From NCBI GenBank assembly GCA_030063045.1, contig JAQSEB010000091.1:62001-126000 (forward strand): a DNA stretch of 64,000 nt. Direction: 5' to 3'. The notes under the pieces were generated by a model, which worked only from the letters and a program-made list of their open reading frames with translations, was not told the origin of the DNA and did not search any database. This DNA is from Pratylenchus scribneri. Taxonomy: Eukaryota; Nematoda; Chromadorea; Rhabditida; Pratylenchidae. Each line of letters opens with the position of its first letter. The stretch's first letter is position 1. Position numbers and translations under genes: made by a program. Below are positions 50,101-61,579 of this stretch, one piece after another.

Positions 50101-53100
50101 GTTTTATTGCTTGATCAGCTTGCAAATAATTCGAATCCATGTTATTTGTCAACACCAGAGAATTGAATCCTGGAAAAGCATTTACGCAACGCAGATTGCC
50201 TCCAGTATATGTTTGACACACTTCTGTAGTTGCATTGCCTTCGCAGAATTCGTCCGCAATGCTTCATATGTGTGTAAATTCTCGATAAAAAGGAGGTACT
50301 TAGACTTACTGATCCCCTTTCTTGCAATAATTACAAATGTTGGCAATGTCTTCATGATGGGGAATATTCAGGACATGAGAATTAAGCAAATGGTCTTCAA
50401 GCATGCAAACACTGATAAATGGAATGATGGAGCAGAATAAAAATTAATTCTCACTGTTGTCCGTCTTGAACCACTGCTTTTTCAATGCCTCCAGCAAAGC
50501 AAGCCAAAATTGAAAGGATAACGCAAAACAAGGAGACAGGCGCTAGCAATTGGACAAACTAAAAATAAAAATAAGTGAATTAATCGGTTTTGTGAAGATT
50601 TTAATAAGTCTCAAAAATAATGCAAAATCATCATGAAGCAAATAAAAAATGATGGATTAAAAAGAAACGGACTATAGTTCTGTATATGAGAAATGTTAGT
50701 AGCTGTTATTCTGGAACGATGTTATCGTGAAAATGTTTGAATTTGATCAGAATTCCCAGAATTAGAATTTGTTCTAATTTCGTTGCGGAAATTGTTTTTA
50801 TTTTGTTCTGATTTCCTTTCCGGAAAATGTTTTTAATTTGTTCTGATTTTCTTTCCGGAAAATGTTTTGTTGTTGTTCTGATTTTGTTCCGGAAAATGTT
50901 TTGTTGTTGTTCTGATTTTGTTCCGGAAAATGTTTTGTTGTTGTTCTGATTTTGTTCCGGAAAATGTTTTGTTGTTGTTCTGATTTTGTTCCGGAAAATT
51001 TTTTGTTGTTGTTCTGATTTTGTTCTGAAAAATTTTTTGTTGTTGTTCTGATTTCTTTCCGGAAAATGTTTTATTGTTGTTCTGATTTTGTTCCGGAAAA
51101 TGTTTTGTTGTTGTTCTGATTTTGTTCCGGAAAATGTTTTGTCGTTGTTCTGATTTTATTCCGGAAAATGTTTTGTTGTTGTTCTGATTTCTTTCCGGAA
51201 AATGTTTTGTTGTTGTTCTGATTTTGTTCCGGAAAATGTTTTTCTGATTTTGTTCCGGAAAATGTTTTGTTGTTGTTCTGATTTTGTTCCGGAAAATGTT
51301 TTTTAATTTGTTCTGATTTCTTTCCGGAAAATGTTTTTCTGATTTTCTTTCCGGAAAATGTTTTGTTGTTGTTCTGATTTTGTTCCGGAAAATGTTTTTT
51401 AATTTGTTCTGATTTCTTTCCGGAAAATGTTTTGTTGTTGTTCTGATTTTGTTCCGGAAAATGTTTTTAATTTGTTCTGATTTTCTTTCCGGAAAATGTT
51501 TTTCTGATTTTGTTCCGGAAAATGTTTTGTTGTTGTTCTGATTTTGTTCCGGAAAATATTTTTTAATTTGTTCTGATTTCTTTCCGGAAAATGTTTTGTT
51601 GTTGTTCTGATTTCTTTCCGGAAAATGTTTTGTTGTTGTTCTGATTTTGTTCCGGAAAATTTTTTGTTGTTGTTCTGATTTCTTTTCGGAAAATGTTTTG
51701 TTGTTGTTCTGATTTTGTTCCGGAAAATGTTTTGTTGTTGTTCTGATTTTGTTCCGGAAAATGTTTTTCTGATTTTGTTCCGGAAAATGTTTTGTTGTTG
51801 TTTTGATTTCTTTCCGGAAAATGTTTTGTTGTTGTTTTGATTTCTTTCCGGAAAATGTTTTGCTGTTGTTCTGATCTTCTTTCCGGAAAATGTTTTTGTT
51901 TTGTTCTGATTTTCTTTCCGGAAAATGTTTTGTTGTTGTTTTGATTTCTTTCCGGAAAATGTTTTGTTGTTGTTTTGATTTCTTTCCGGAAAATGTTTTG
52001 CTGTTGTTCTGATTTTCTTTCCGGAAAATGTTTTTGTTTTGTTCTGATTTTCTTTCCGGAAAATGTTTTTGTTTTGTTCTGATTTCCTTTCCGGAAAATG
52101 TTTTTAATTTGTTCTGATTTTCTTTCCGGAAAATGTTTTTGTTTTGTTCTGATTTCCATTCCGGAATTGTTGTTTTCTGATTTCCTTTCCGGAATTGTTG
52201 TTGTTCTGATTTCCTTTCCGGAAAATATTTTTGTTTTGTTCTGATTTCCATTCCGGAATTGTTGTTTTCTGATTTCCTTTCCGGAATTGTTGTTGTTCTG
52301 ATTTCCTTTCCGGAAAATGTTTTTAATTTGTTCTGATTTTTATTCCGGAAAATGTTTTTGTTTTGTTCTGATTTTCTTTCCGGAAAATGTTTTTGTTTTG
52401 TTCTGATTTTCTTTCCGAAAAATGTTTTTGTTTTGTTCTGATTTCCTTTCCGGAAAATGTTTTTGTTTTGTTCTGATTTTTTTTCCGGCAAATGTTTTTA
52501 ATTTGTTCTGATTTTTATTCCGGAAAATGTTTTTGTTTTGTTCTGATTTTTATTCCGGAAAATGTTTTTGTTTTGTTCTGATTTCCTTTCCGGAAAATGT
52601 TTTTGTTTTGTTCTGATTTCCTTTTCGGAAAATGTTTTTGATTTGTTCTAATTTTTATTCCGGAAAATGTTTTTGTTTTGTTCTGATTTCCTTTCCGGAA
52701 AATGTTTTTAATTTGTTCTGATTTTTATTCCGGAAAATGTTTTTGTTTTGTTCTGATTTCCTTTCCGGAAAATGTTTTTAATTTGTTCTGATTTTTATTC
52801 CGGAAAATGTTTTTGTTTTGTTCTGATTTTTATTCCGGAAAATGTTTTTGTTTTGTTCTGATTTCCTTTCCGGAAAATGTTTTTAATTTGTTCTGATTTC
52901 CTTTCCGGAAAATATTTTTGTTTTGTTCTGATTTTCTTTCCGGAAAAAGTTTTTAATTTGTTCTGATTTCCTTTCGGAAATTTTAATTTTTTTCTGATTT
53001 TCTTTCAGAAAAATGTTTTGAATTTATTCTGATTTCATTTCTCCGGAATATATTTTTTCTGTCAAAATATTTTTTTTATTTTTCCAAGAATATTAGGTTA

Positions 53101-55615
53101 TATTCTATTTCTATCGTACTCCTTCTCTTTTAAATCAATCATCTCACTTTCTTTTTTTACCCATCTTTTGCAATAAATTTGCTTGAGGTGATGCCACAGT
53201 ACCATTAGAGAAAAAATTTAAATTAAAAATTCTTACCCGCACTCCCAATGCTACAATTATGCATTCAATTAGTAAGAGAAGAGTGCCATATATTCGATAA
53301 TTCTAAAATGCATCGAAACAATTTTAAAGAGCAATTACAATTCACATGAGACATCATTCCGAACATTCCTGTATCTGAATGAACCGCTTCACCGCCAATA
53401 GTCATTTCTGGATAAATGTAGAGGAGAAAAACTTCCACACCACCCACCTTTGATTGGAATATGGAGTGTAAAAATATGAATAATTATTTGTCAAAAACTA
53501 ACCAAATACATTGAAGTGGCAACTGTATTGGCTAGATAGAAAAGAATGCCAACGGCTGAACCAAATTCGGCTCCCAAATTGCGTGAAATCATAAAATAGG
53601 CACCGCCACTTTCCACAACACCCTTAAGTGGACTTAAAAATTTAAAAAAGGGAAAAGGGCCCACATTTGTGGCAACAGCTGATAGGGAAATGCAGGTGAG
53701 AAGAGTACAAGAACAACAAAGGAATAACAGTAACATTGTGTGCCAGACGCCAGCAATGCCGACAACCCAAAACAGTCGAATGAACATTGTGACACCAAGG
53801 ATATGCTGGATTGTGGGCAGGTAAACACCAAACATGACACCCAGATTTGCCTACAAAATAATAATAGAATTGATGTATTTTTTGATAAAATTTTCAAGAT
53901 TCAAATTCAAAACCCGCATCCGCACCTTTTTCTTAGCACTTGTCGCCCTTTCCTTTGGTCCTGGAGTGGTATAGGCGGCAATGAAAGAAGCGCCTAAACA
54001 AAAATTTTATATTTTAATATTATTGTAAATTCAAAGTTTTTACTCACCGCCTCCGGCTGCGGATATCTCATCTTCATCCTCATCTTTGAATAATGCTAAA
54101 CTGCCTAATTTTGAAGTGAATTTCTGTGGAATTGAATGCTTTCTTTGTTGATGTTGGGCAAAAGTCCTAAATATGGGTGTGATAAATTATTAAATCCGTT
54201 TATAGGGAAAAATCACTCTTGTACGGTCTCCGCTTCTTCAGTAACATCGGCAATGCTCTCGAGGCGATTTGCCGCCCTTTTGATGACCTAGAGTTCATTA
54301 TAAAATTTCCCAAATTTCTTTGAATCTTTCTCACCTTTAAATTTTCTGGATTAATTTGTTGTGCCGTAGAAAAGCGTCGACGACGTTCCTCCATTATGCT
54401 GCGAACTTTCTATAAATGGAAATTGTTTCTAGAATAAAGAACAAATCAATGTTTCCTATTATTTGAGATAGATATCCATAGAAGAAATAAATTCTCCCAT
54501 ATGTTTTATTGCAAAATTTGATTTCCGAAAAAGGGGATTAAGATTGCTAGAAGGGAAGTTACCCTTTAAAACTGTTATTTTAATAAAATAACTAAATTTG
54601 TAAAATTTGCTTCAATTTTCAAGGAAAATTTAATAAAATTATGGTGGGATATGACATAAGAGGGGGTTAAAAAAAAGTGAATGAAGTGCAAAATATGTGA
54701 GTGAGTGAGTGAATGAATGTATGGGTGGTTATGGTTAATGTGGATATGTGAAATTGAAGGGAAGATTAATGGGCCGTCCGCCATCCAAATTGCGCAATCT
54801 CACATTGAATGAGTATTCACCCCATTTGGTGCGATTTGATTATCGGGATTGGGATGTGCCCAGCATTGGCCAATTATTTTTGGATTTTGACAACTTTTGT
54901 GTCCATTTCCTTTCTAAATTCCCAATCACCTTCCTCCCCTTTGCCCATAAAATTCAATTGAATAGAAAATCCCGTCTCTCTCAAATCCCATTCAATAACG
55001 AGGAATGAGATAGAGCCGGAAACAGAAATTTATGGACTGTTGGAGCCGGTTAAAAAATGATTGGGAAGGGGCATCGAGATTGAACTTTTGAAATTGGAAG
55101 AAATAAAATAAAGGAAAGTGGCCACAAAAAGAATGATGTGGAAACGAGGAAATAATGGGATCTGGGATGAGCAAAAGAACGGGATAGAAATTGGTATGCT
55201 CATATTCATTTTCAAATGTGGCAAAAATCCTATCAAAATTTCCCCATTAGGTATATGCAGAAATGGGATATGTTGGTGAAATATGGAAGTGGCTGGCGAA
55301 TAGTGAATATGAATAGCTCATAAATTTACAAATGGAAAAATCAAGGGGAATCGGAACCGGGAAAAATAATATCTATAAAAACATATTTAAAATAAGGATG
55401 GGAAAATAGGCAAGCAATTAAAAATTTGCCCATGAAATTTGATTTGTTGTTTGAGAATTGAAAGTACATTTAATTTTATTTGATAAGGATATACATGGAT
55501 TAAGCGAAGTGTTTTAGAATATAATTTATACCTTTAATACTGATTTCTGGTTCCTTTGCATGCACTTTTGGTTGGCTGCCAGTGGATTTTGTTTGGCAAA
55601 AATTGAATTGCCCAT
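47187..55615 (-). CDS. K-Cl cotransporter (SLC12 KCC family)
   Basis: Electroneutral K+/Cl- symporter that sets cell volume and neuronal chloride. Start ATG 55615 ([17 protein letters not shown]), spliced in phase to [18 protein letters not shown], then [12 protein letters not shown] and [18 protein letters not shown]. Transmembrane core: [108 protein letters not shown]. The extracellular loop has cysteines ([20 protein letters not shown]), then [20 protein letters not shown] and [20 protein letters not shown]. Later come [18 protein letters not shown] and the large cytosolic C-terminus ([35 protein letters not shown]). The end [19 protein letters not shown] at 47187 matches the conserved KCC C-terminus. 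Most of the 2,678-nt intron 50559-53236 is a minisatellite. The first intron (about 1.1 kb) is the next longest. Confidence 0.92.
50760..53050. repeat. 34-35 bp minisatellite in a KCC intron
   Basis: About 65 tandem copies of a 33-36 bp unit, consensus TTCCGGAAAATG then TTTT(G/T)TTGTT(G)TTCTGATTT, each with the 8-bp palindrome TTCCGGAA. Two sub-families occur. One has TTGTTGTTGTTCTGATTTTG and dominates 50870-51800. The other has TTTTTGTTTTGTTCTGATTT or TTTTTAATTTGTTCTGATTT and dominates 51890-53000. Copies decay at both edges. Read on the minus strand, most of the array is one open frame of 552 codons (N, K, Q, E, F rich). I treat this as a property of the repeat, not as a gene: it lies within an intron on the coding strand of KCC and contains no splice-compatible ends. 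Confidence 0.95.
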
Positions 55616-58100
55616 TTTTGAGTGAAAAAACTAGGAATTGAAGATCAAAATGGACAAGTTAAGAATTAAAATAATTATTAAATTATTCTGAATTTATCAC
55701 AATAGGAGTAATGAGGAAGGTGGGAAGGAGTAAAGGAAAGTGGAATGTGAAATTGCCATCTCGATCCGGAGGGCAAATACAAGGAAGAAGAAGAAACGTG
55801 CTCATTGATGCAGATGGATCAGTGGTAGAACATGAAGCAATCGATTTTGTTGAATATTAGTTGGCCAATGCGCTAGAGCGATTGGGGGATGGGGGGCTTG
55901 GACACGTCGAGTGGGAGAATGAGAAGGGGATTAATTAAGCAAATGACGGGAAAAGGGGTGAGAGACTGAGGACTGGGATGAAAGGGGATAAGAACGAAAT
56001 GCGCATCAATTGTTCTTCCATTCAAAACAATTAAAAGATGGTAAGTTCAAATAATTTACGAAATAAATTGTGAAGAATTCATTGGCCAAATTCTCATTAG
56101 TCATTAATAACATCAACGCAATAATTCAAATAAAAATTTGAATGGATAAGAAGGGGATCAAATCAAAAATGCTTATATTTGCCTGTGTATTATTTACCCT
56201 TTTGATTGTCTCCATGTCCATATTTACATTGTAGACTTGCATATTGTTTGGAAGATTTTTGAGCAATTAAAGGGTAATATTTGCCAATTTGAGCATAAAA
56301 AAGATATGGTAGAATATATGGATATTGGCGGATTTTTGTCAAATTAATTTTGAAAATATAATTTTTTCAATGGACAAAAACAAAAAGGAACTCTGCCATT
56401 TTCAGTGAGGGCCCATTGTTCGAATTTATTGAATGAGGAAAGGATGCTACGGATTTGGGGAATCAATTTCGTTGTTCTTTATTTCATGGAATCCCTGGGC
56501 CTGCACCAATTCATTCAAGGGAAAATGACAAAATCCATGAGCTCATAAAGGCGTGAAAAACCCAAAATATGAAAAGGGTAAGACCAGAATAAAAAGCTGG
56601 GAATTGAAAAAATAATAAATTAAAACAGTGTGCAGTGCCATAAAAAATGCCAATATAGGAAATTTTACTTTAAAAAATATATAATACATCAACATAGCTA
56701 GTTCAGATGAGCCAACTAAGGTTAAGAAAATATAAGCAAACTTTAAATTGTTAATATTTTGTATTAGATATTTTTAGAAAAATGAAGCAAATTTATTCAA
56801 ATTTAACTTTTAATTATTAAATAATTGAAATATTGAAATATACGGTAATTTTGGACTGTATTTTGAAAAATAAAATTGATGAATACGGATGGTCGATGAA
56901 GTGATAGATGGATTGCCTTAGGAATATTTCATTTTTTAGATTTGTTTATCCACAAAATCTCAACTTATTTCTGCTTCATTTCTGAAAACCATTTTTCCAC
57001 TTAAAAGGTTGATTGAATATTCAAGTGTTAGTGGTTTGAAAATGAAGAGGCGGAACATTTTTTGCTAGGACCTCTCGAAAGAAGCAAATATAAACCATAT
57101 TCATTAAATAATATTCGATTGTTTGCGAATGCTTAAAAATAAAAATTATCCCATTGCCACTTGAACCCAGAATGCTATCTAATATTTTTTGGTTTTTGCT
57201 TAAAAGCTGCCAACAAAAAGATTTTTTGTCTGTTTTCGTGGATTTGGTAATGGATGTAAATGGATATCGAAATAATTTAAAAGTGCTAATAATCCTTTTT
57301 TAATTCATTTTTTGTATAACTTAAGACACTGATAGGTCGGATTCTCTAACGCAGATGGAAAATTTGCATAAATTGAATTGAATGTCAATTGATTGATCAA
57401 CGAAATTGATATTCTCAATAATTTGAATTCTACAATATACAGAGTTTATATTTTTCCCTCCAATCTAATTTTGCATTAATTAAAAAATCAGTTGATTTTG
57501 TATTTGTATAAACATATCAGATATCATTCTCTGATTTGTAATTGTAAGAACAAGAGAATTATTTTATTTTATAGCCAAATTCCTCAAAAGTGTTCCCCAT
57601 AATTTCATCTCATTTTCCTTTGGGGGCAAGTCTGGCCTTTGAATCATCCATCATTTCCTATTTTTGTGTATTTTGGGTCTGCATAGAGGATTGAGAGTGG
57701 GAAGGGATTGGTGGTGGAGTTGCGCGGTTGTGCGCGGAAAAAATTGATCGTCGGCCAAATATGAGGAGTGGGTGGTGTTTTTTACATTTAATATTATTAT
57801 TGAGTGAGGGAAAAGGTTGGTGCTTTGGCAGAGAGGCAAAATATATGGATTGGTTTTGTTCTTGGTTATATTAAGACCAAGGTATCTTTCTTTTTAGCAT
57901 AATCATTCTCGATCTTCAATCCAATTTTTCTCCTTTTTTTTATGATTCATTATTATTAGGTAATATTTATTCACCGATTCGACAAGTTTTCTTGCAGCAG
58001 AGCAAATTTTTCTCCGTGCTTTTCCCAATATAAAATTCAGAGACCATTGTGAATTTGAATGAATTACTCAAGATTAAATTTGCTCAGTTTTGGCCCTAAG
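55616..58100. other. 2.5-kb divergent upstream region
   Basis: Lies between the KCC start (-) and the orphan secreted protein (+) and probably holds both promoters. The only noteworthy frame is a 49-codon ORF at 55711-55860. Otherwise AT-rich, with no repeats or RNA genes recognised. Confidence 0.5.
55711..55860 (+). CDS. Possible 49-residue microprotein
   Basis: ATG-to-TAG frame with unusually non-AT-rich codons for this spacer. It encodes a basic first half (KVGRSKGKWNVKLPSRSGG, QGRRRN) and an acidic second half (VLIDADGSVVEHEAIDFVEY). No family is recognised and no splice sites are needed. It starts about 95 bp upstream of, and divergent from, the KCC start. It could be chance or the remnant of a larger gene. 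Confidence 0.2.
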   Translation: MRKVGRSKGKWNVKLPSRSGGQIQGRRRNVLIDADGSVVEHEAIDFVEY

Positions 58101-59016
58101 ATGTGCAATTTTTACTTTTCATCGCCAAAAGCCATCACATATCATTTTATTTTTTACCTCATTGTCAGCATTTTTGTGCAAACAACTGCTGATGAGAAGG
58201 GAAAAAACAAATTATGCCGAGATGGGAAGGAAAATTATGTGGAGGCCCATTCCGATCAAAAAAGTGGATTTACTGGAAATATTCAAAAATACTATTATTT
58301 TAGGCCAATATCCAGTCATTATCAGAAGTCTCCGTGGCACTTTATATTGGCCAGATAAAAAGCCTGCCTGCTATAATGGGCGGGCCACAGTTTTAATGCC
58401 AGGTGTTGTGCATCTTTATGAAGGTAGAAAGAATTCTAATTAGGGACTTGAGTAATTACTGATAAATTCAAAAATTATTTTAATTCATTATTTTACTCTC
58501 AAAAAGGTGAAATGAATGTCCCAAAGAATAATTATGATTTGCTCAAATCCGGCACAATGAGAATGACAATTAAATCACCTAATTTTGATGAGCCAATTTG
58601 TTTGAATGGAACAAGTCAATACACATTTCTACCAAATTCCTGGTGGTCAGTTATATTCACTAATTTCCTCGTTGGAGTTAAATTTAGTAAATTCAATTTG
58701 TGCGAATTTATTGGAAATAATTTATGTGAATTTCTTCAACGTCCTGGAATTCATACAATTCATGAAATGGAGCAAAAAATTAATTTCAATTCCACACTTC
58801 TTCTGCCAGAACCACCAAGTATTTTTGGGATTTCTTTGCTCGATGTCCTTTCAGTAAGCAGAAGAAATAAATTAGATAAATGAAACCAAAATTTAGGGTG
58901 AATTTTCCTTTGTGATGGCATTGGAGACAGACGGAAAAACCATTTTGGAGTTGAATATTCCAACAAATCAAAAATTCCTACAAATTGGATTGGAGCCACC
59001 TGAATCAGAATGCTAG
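58101..59016 (+). CDS. Secreted protein of unknown family
   Basis: Four exons, 58101-58263, 58304-58423, 58507-58853 and 58897-59016, sum to 750 nt, an exact multiple of three (249 residues). All three introns are GT-AG, 40-83 nt. The N-terminus carries a hydrophobic signal sequence (YHFIFYLIVSIFVQ, likely cleaved before ADEKGKNK), so the product is probably extracellular. The mature part has YPVIIRSLRGTLYWPDKKPA, CYNGRATVLMPGVVHLYEG, MRMTIKSPNFDEPICLNG, LLLPEPPSIFGISLLDVLSG and FVMALETDGKTILEL. The pattern suggests a small beta-rich secreted domain with few cysteines. A second in-frame ATG at 58059 would add 14 residues ahead of the signal. I do not recognise the family. Confidence 0.65.
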
Positions 59017-59185
59017 CCAGAATTATCAAATTCTTTTGACAAAATCTCAATTCATTTAATATTAATACTCAATCAATAAAAAATAATTCATTTTATATTA
59101 AGCAATTGAAAATAAAAATATTAATTAATTATATATTCTTTTTGTCCGTACAATTCACTTTTTATTTCATCAAATTTGTGAACAA

Positions 59186-61032
59186 TTAGATTAGTTGAAC
59201 ATAGTTGGAAGGGAAAAGGCCCATCATTCCATTTGGGGCTCGGCCATACCACCAACCATCATGGACCATTTGAATTTGGGTAATCACATCATCCGGGTTA
59301 AAACTCAGCTCAGTTTGATCCTCAAAACAAAATGGTAAAATTCATTCAATTGAATTGTGTTTTTTTTGCAAAACCTCAGCCTGATAATCCCATAAGGCTT
59401 TTGCTCGAATCTCATCAACATTTCCAGAAGAATTGTTGATTTTGCCATTGGGCATTGTCATTGGAGGCGAAGGGCAATCTTCTTTCTTTACATTTTCCTC
59501 TGTCATGAGGGATTCTGTAGGGGGCGGTTGACGGTAAATGGGCGGCACTGTGTTTATTGGAAGGATTTTATTGATGGCTAAAAATTAAATGCTCAATATT
59601 TTTACTGTGCATTTTCTCTTTCCTCACTTGGTTCTTGTGGCGGTTGCTCTGTTGCTGCCTTTTTTTCATCGTTTAGCCCTGTTATTATTGGCTGTTCCTT
59701 TCTTTTTAATACGCATTCAAATTGTTTTGGGGGCGGTTCTGGCACACGATTCACTGGCGTACTCGATGAATTCCCTTGGAGGCTAACCTTTATAATAAAT
59801 GGGGGAAGAATCAATTTGCAAGGAAAGTAGTCATACAAAACCTGCCATTTGAAGTTTTTTGGCTTTTTCATTGGTTTCACAGAACTAACTAATTCAGCCA
59901 TTTTTTCTTCAAACATTTGAGTTCGGCCAGCAATTAATTTTCCCTTTTTTGAATGTCCGGCTGACCCAATTCCATCCAAACTCATTGATTTCTCCATTTG
60001 TGGATGTTGCTGAACAATTCTTCAACATTTTTTCTCAATTTAATTTCCCCACCATTTTCTGTGCCTCTAATTTCTCCAAGTGCAATTTATGAATTTGGGC
60101 CGCCAAATCTTTTTGTTCCTTCGAAAATTGTTCCTGTATTTGGCGCCTTCTTTCGCTTTCCTCTTTTCTTCTTAATTCCTCCTCATTGTGCATCTTAGTG
60201 AAGGAGGATCCCATTAATTTTTTTAGACATCTCAAAATTTACTTCATTCCAAAATTTTTCCCTTTCTTCTATGTCCATTTCTTCCTTCGGTTTTGGTTTC
60301 TGATATGCAGTGCCAACGGGGGTTGGAGGAATAAAAGGCGTGGACATAGATGGCTGTGTTTGGGCTGAAGTGGCGACATTCTTGAATATAAATGGCTAAT
60401 ATAAAAAATTAATTCATTTTATATAATTCACATTTGTGGTTGTCCCATTTCCCAGTGCATTTGGTGCAATTTCTTGCAACTTTTCGAAATGTTTTTCCAA
60501 ATTTCCCCGATCCAAATCTTCTTCATTCCGAGCATAAATTGTCAAATTGACTCGACGAACCTACATAAGTGAGAAATTTTTCCAAATATATCTATTTGAG
60601 CAAACAAATCTGCGAATTTCCTCAACATGTGAAGCCGTAGTTGCCAATCTAGCAGCTGGTACACCTTCACCTTGCTTTAGATGAATTTTTTACGGCTAAA
60701 AATTTTAAAAACTACCCAATGGATCATAATGACTTTTCGTTGGCCTTGACTGCTTTGCCCTGGGAGAACATTTCCACTGATTGTCCCAAATCCATATTGA
60801 ACTTTTCCGCTATGGAAATTCTCCAAAAGTTCCGGAAAACCTGCAGTATTCCCCATTGATCCCAATTTAATAATGTTTGAATTTGCATCATATTCGTAAA
60901 TGGCCCTGAATTCAATAAAAAAAGAATATAATGATTCTAAAAATGCGACCATTCATTGCCATTCTGAGAATTAGACACTGCCTCAAATGCATTACGAAGT
61001 TCGGCTTCATTGTTAATTAAATTGCATGACAT
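59186..61032 (-). CDS. dbn-1: Drebrin-like / Abp1 actin-binding SH3 protein
   Basis: Adaptor linking F-actin to endocytosis and membrane dynamics. The N-terminal ADF-H domain starts at ATG 61032 ([20 protein letters not shown]), then [68 protein letters not shown] and [21 protein letters not shown] proline-rich piece ([19 protein letters not shown]) and a charged coiled coil ([32 protein letters not shown]) follow. Then there is a linker with PEPPPKQFE and YRQPPPTES and a C-terminal SH3 domain ([48 protein letters not shown]). The order ADF-H, coiled coil, proline-rich, SH3 defines the DBNL/Abp1 family. The last residues are encoded at 59186. Confidence 0.9.
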
Positions 61033-61562
61033 TTTTATTTTAAATAACACTAAAAATTTGTCAATAAAAATAATTAGTTTTAATGAGGATGAAATAAATG
61101 AAATATTTTTCATTCTCTGATCAAAGTGGCCTAAATTTGACTAAGAAAATGTAGAAATAAGGCTGTAATTCTGGCCAATCTTAAACGGATGACATCTGCT
61201 ACATTGGTTGATTATTCTCCAATGGTCATTTTTTACGATTAGACTAAAATTTCTCAGGATTAAAGAAGATATTAATTGGGCAGGATGTCCGGGCAATTTA
61301 TATTCTAGCTGGCTTTAGGCGGCTTTTCAATCCACAAAAATATTTTTCAAGAATCAAAAGGCAAGCATTGATCGGTTTTTAGCAAGCAAAAAGAGGAGAA
61401 TAAGGAATCGGGTCAGCTTCAGCTTATGTTGGCCACAAGATTGGACCAATTGTGAAGGTGAGAGAATAAATGTTTGAAAGAAGGCTGAAAATGTGGAAAT
61501 GAAGGAAGAAATAGTGACAATCAGCGGCCGGCGGGATGAATAAACTTTGTGAATCATTCCTT

Positions 61563-61579
61563 GGGGGGGGGGGGGGGGG
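61563..61579 (+). repeat. Poly(G) tract
   Basis: A run of 17 G in AT-rich sequence. It is equal in length to the poly(C) run at 26157 and has G-quadruplex potential. Confidence 0.9.

Noticed and set aside
50833..52491. 552-codon minus-strand ORF rich in N, K, Q, E and F
   Set aside because: It is the translation of the intronic minisatellite. It has no non-repetitive part and lies within a KCC intron, so it is reported as a repeat, not a protein.
54748..55008. 86-codon plus-strand ORF inside the first KCC intron
   Set aside because: It is antisense to KCC with no splice partners or recognisable motif. Some varied composition made it tempting, but nothing supports expression.
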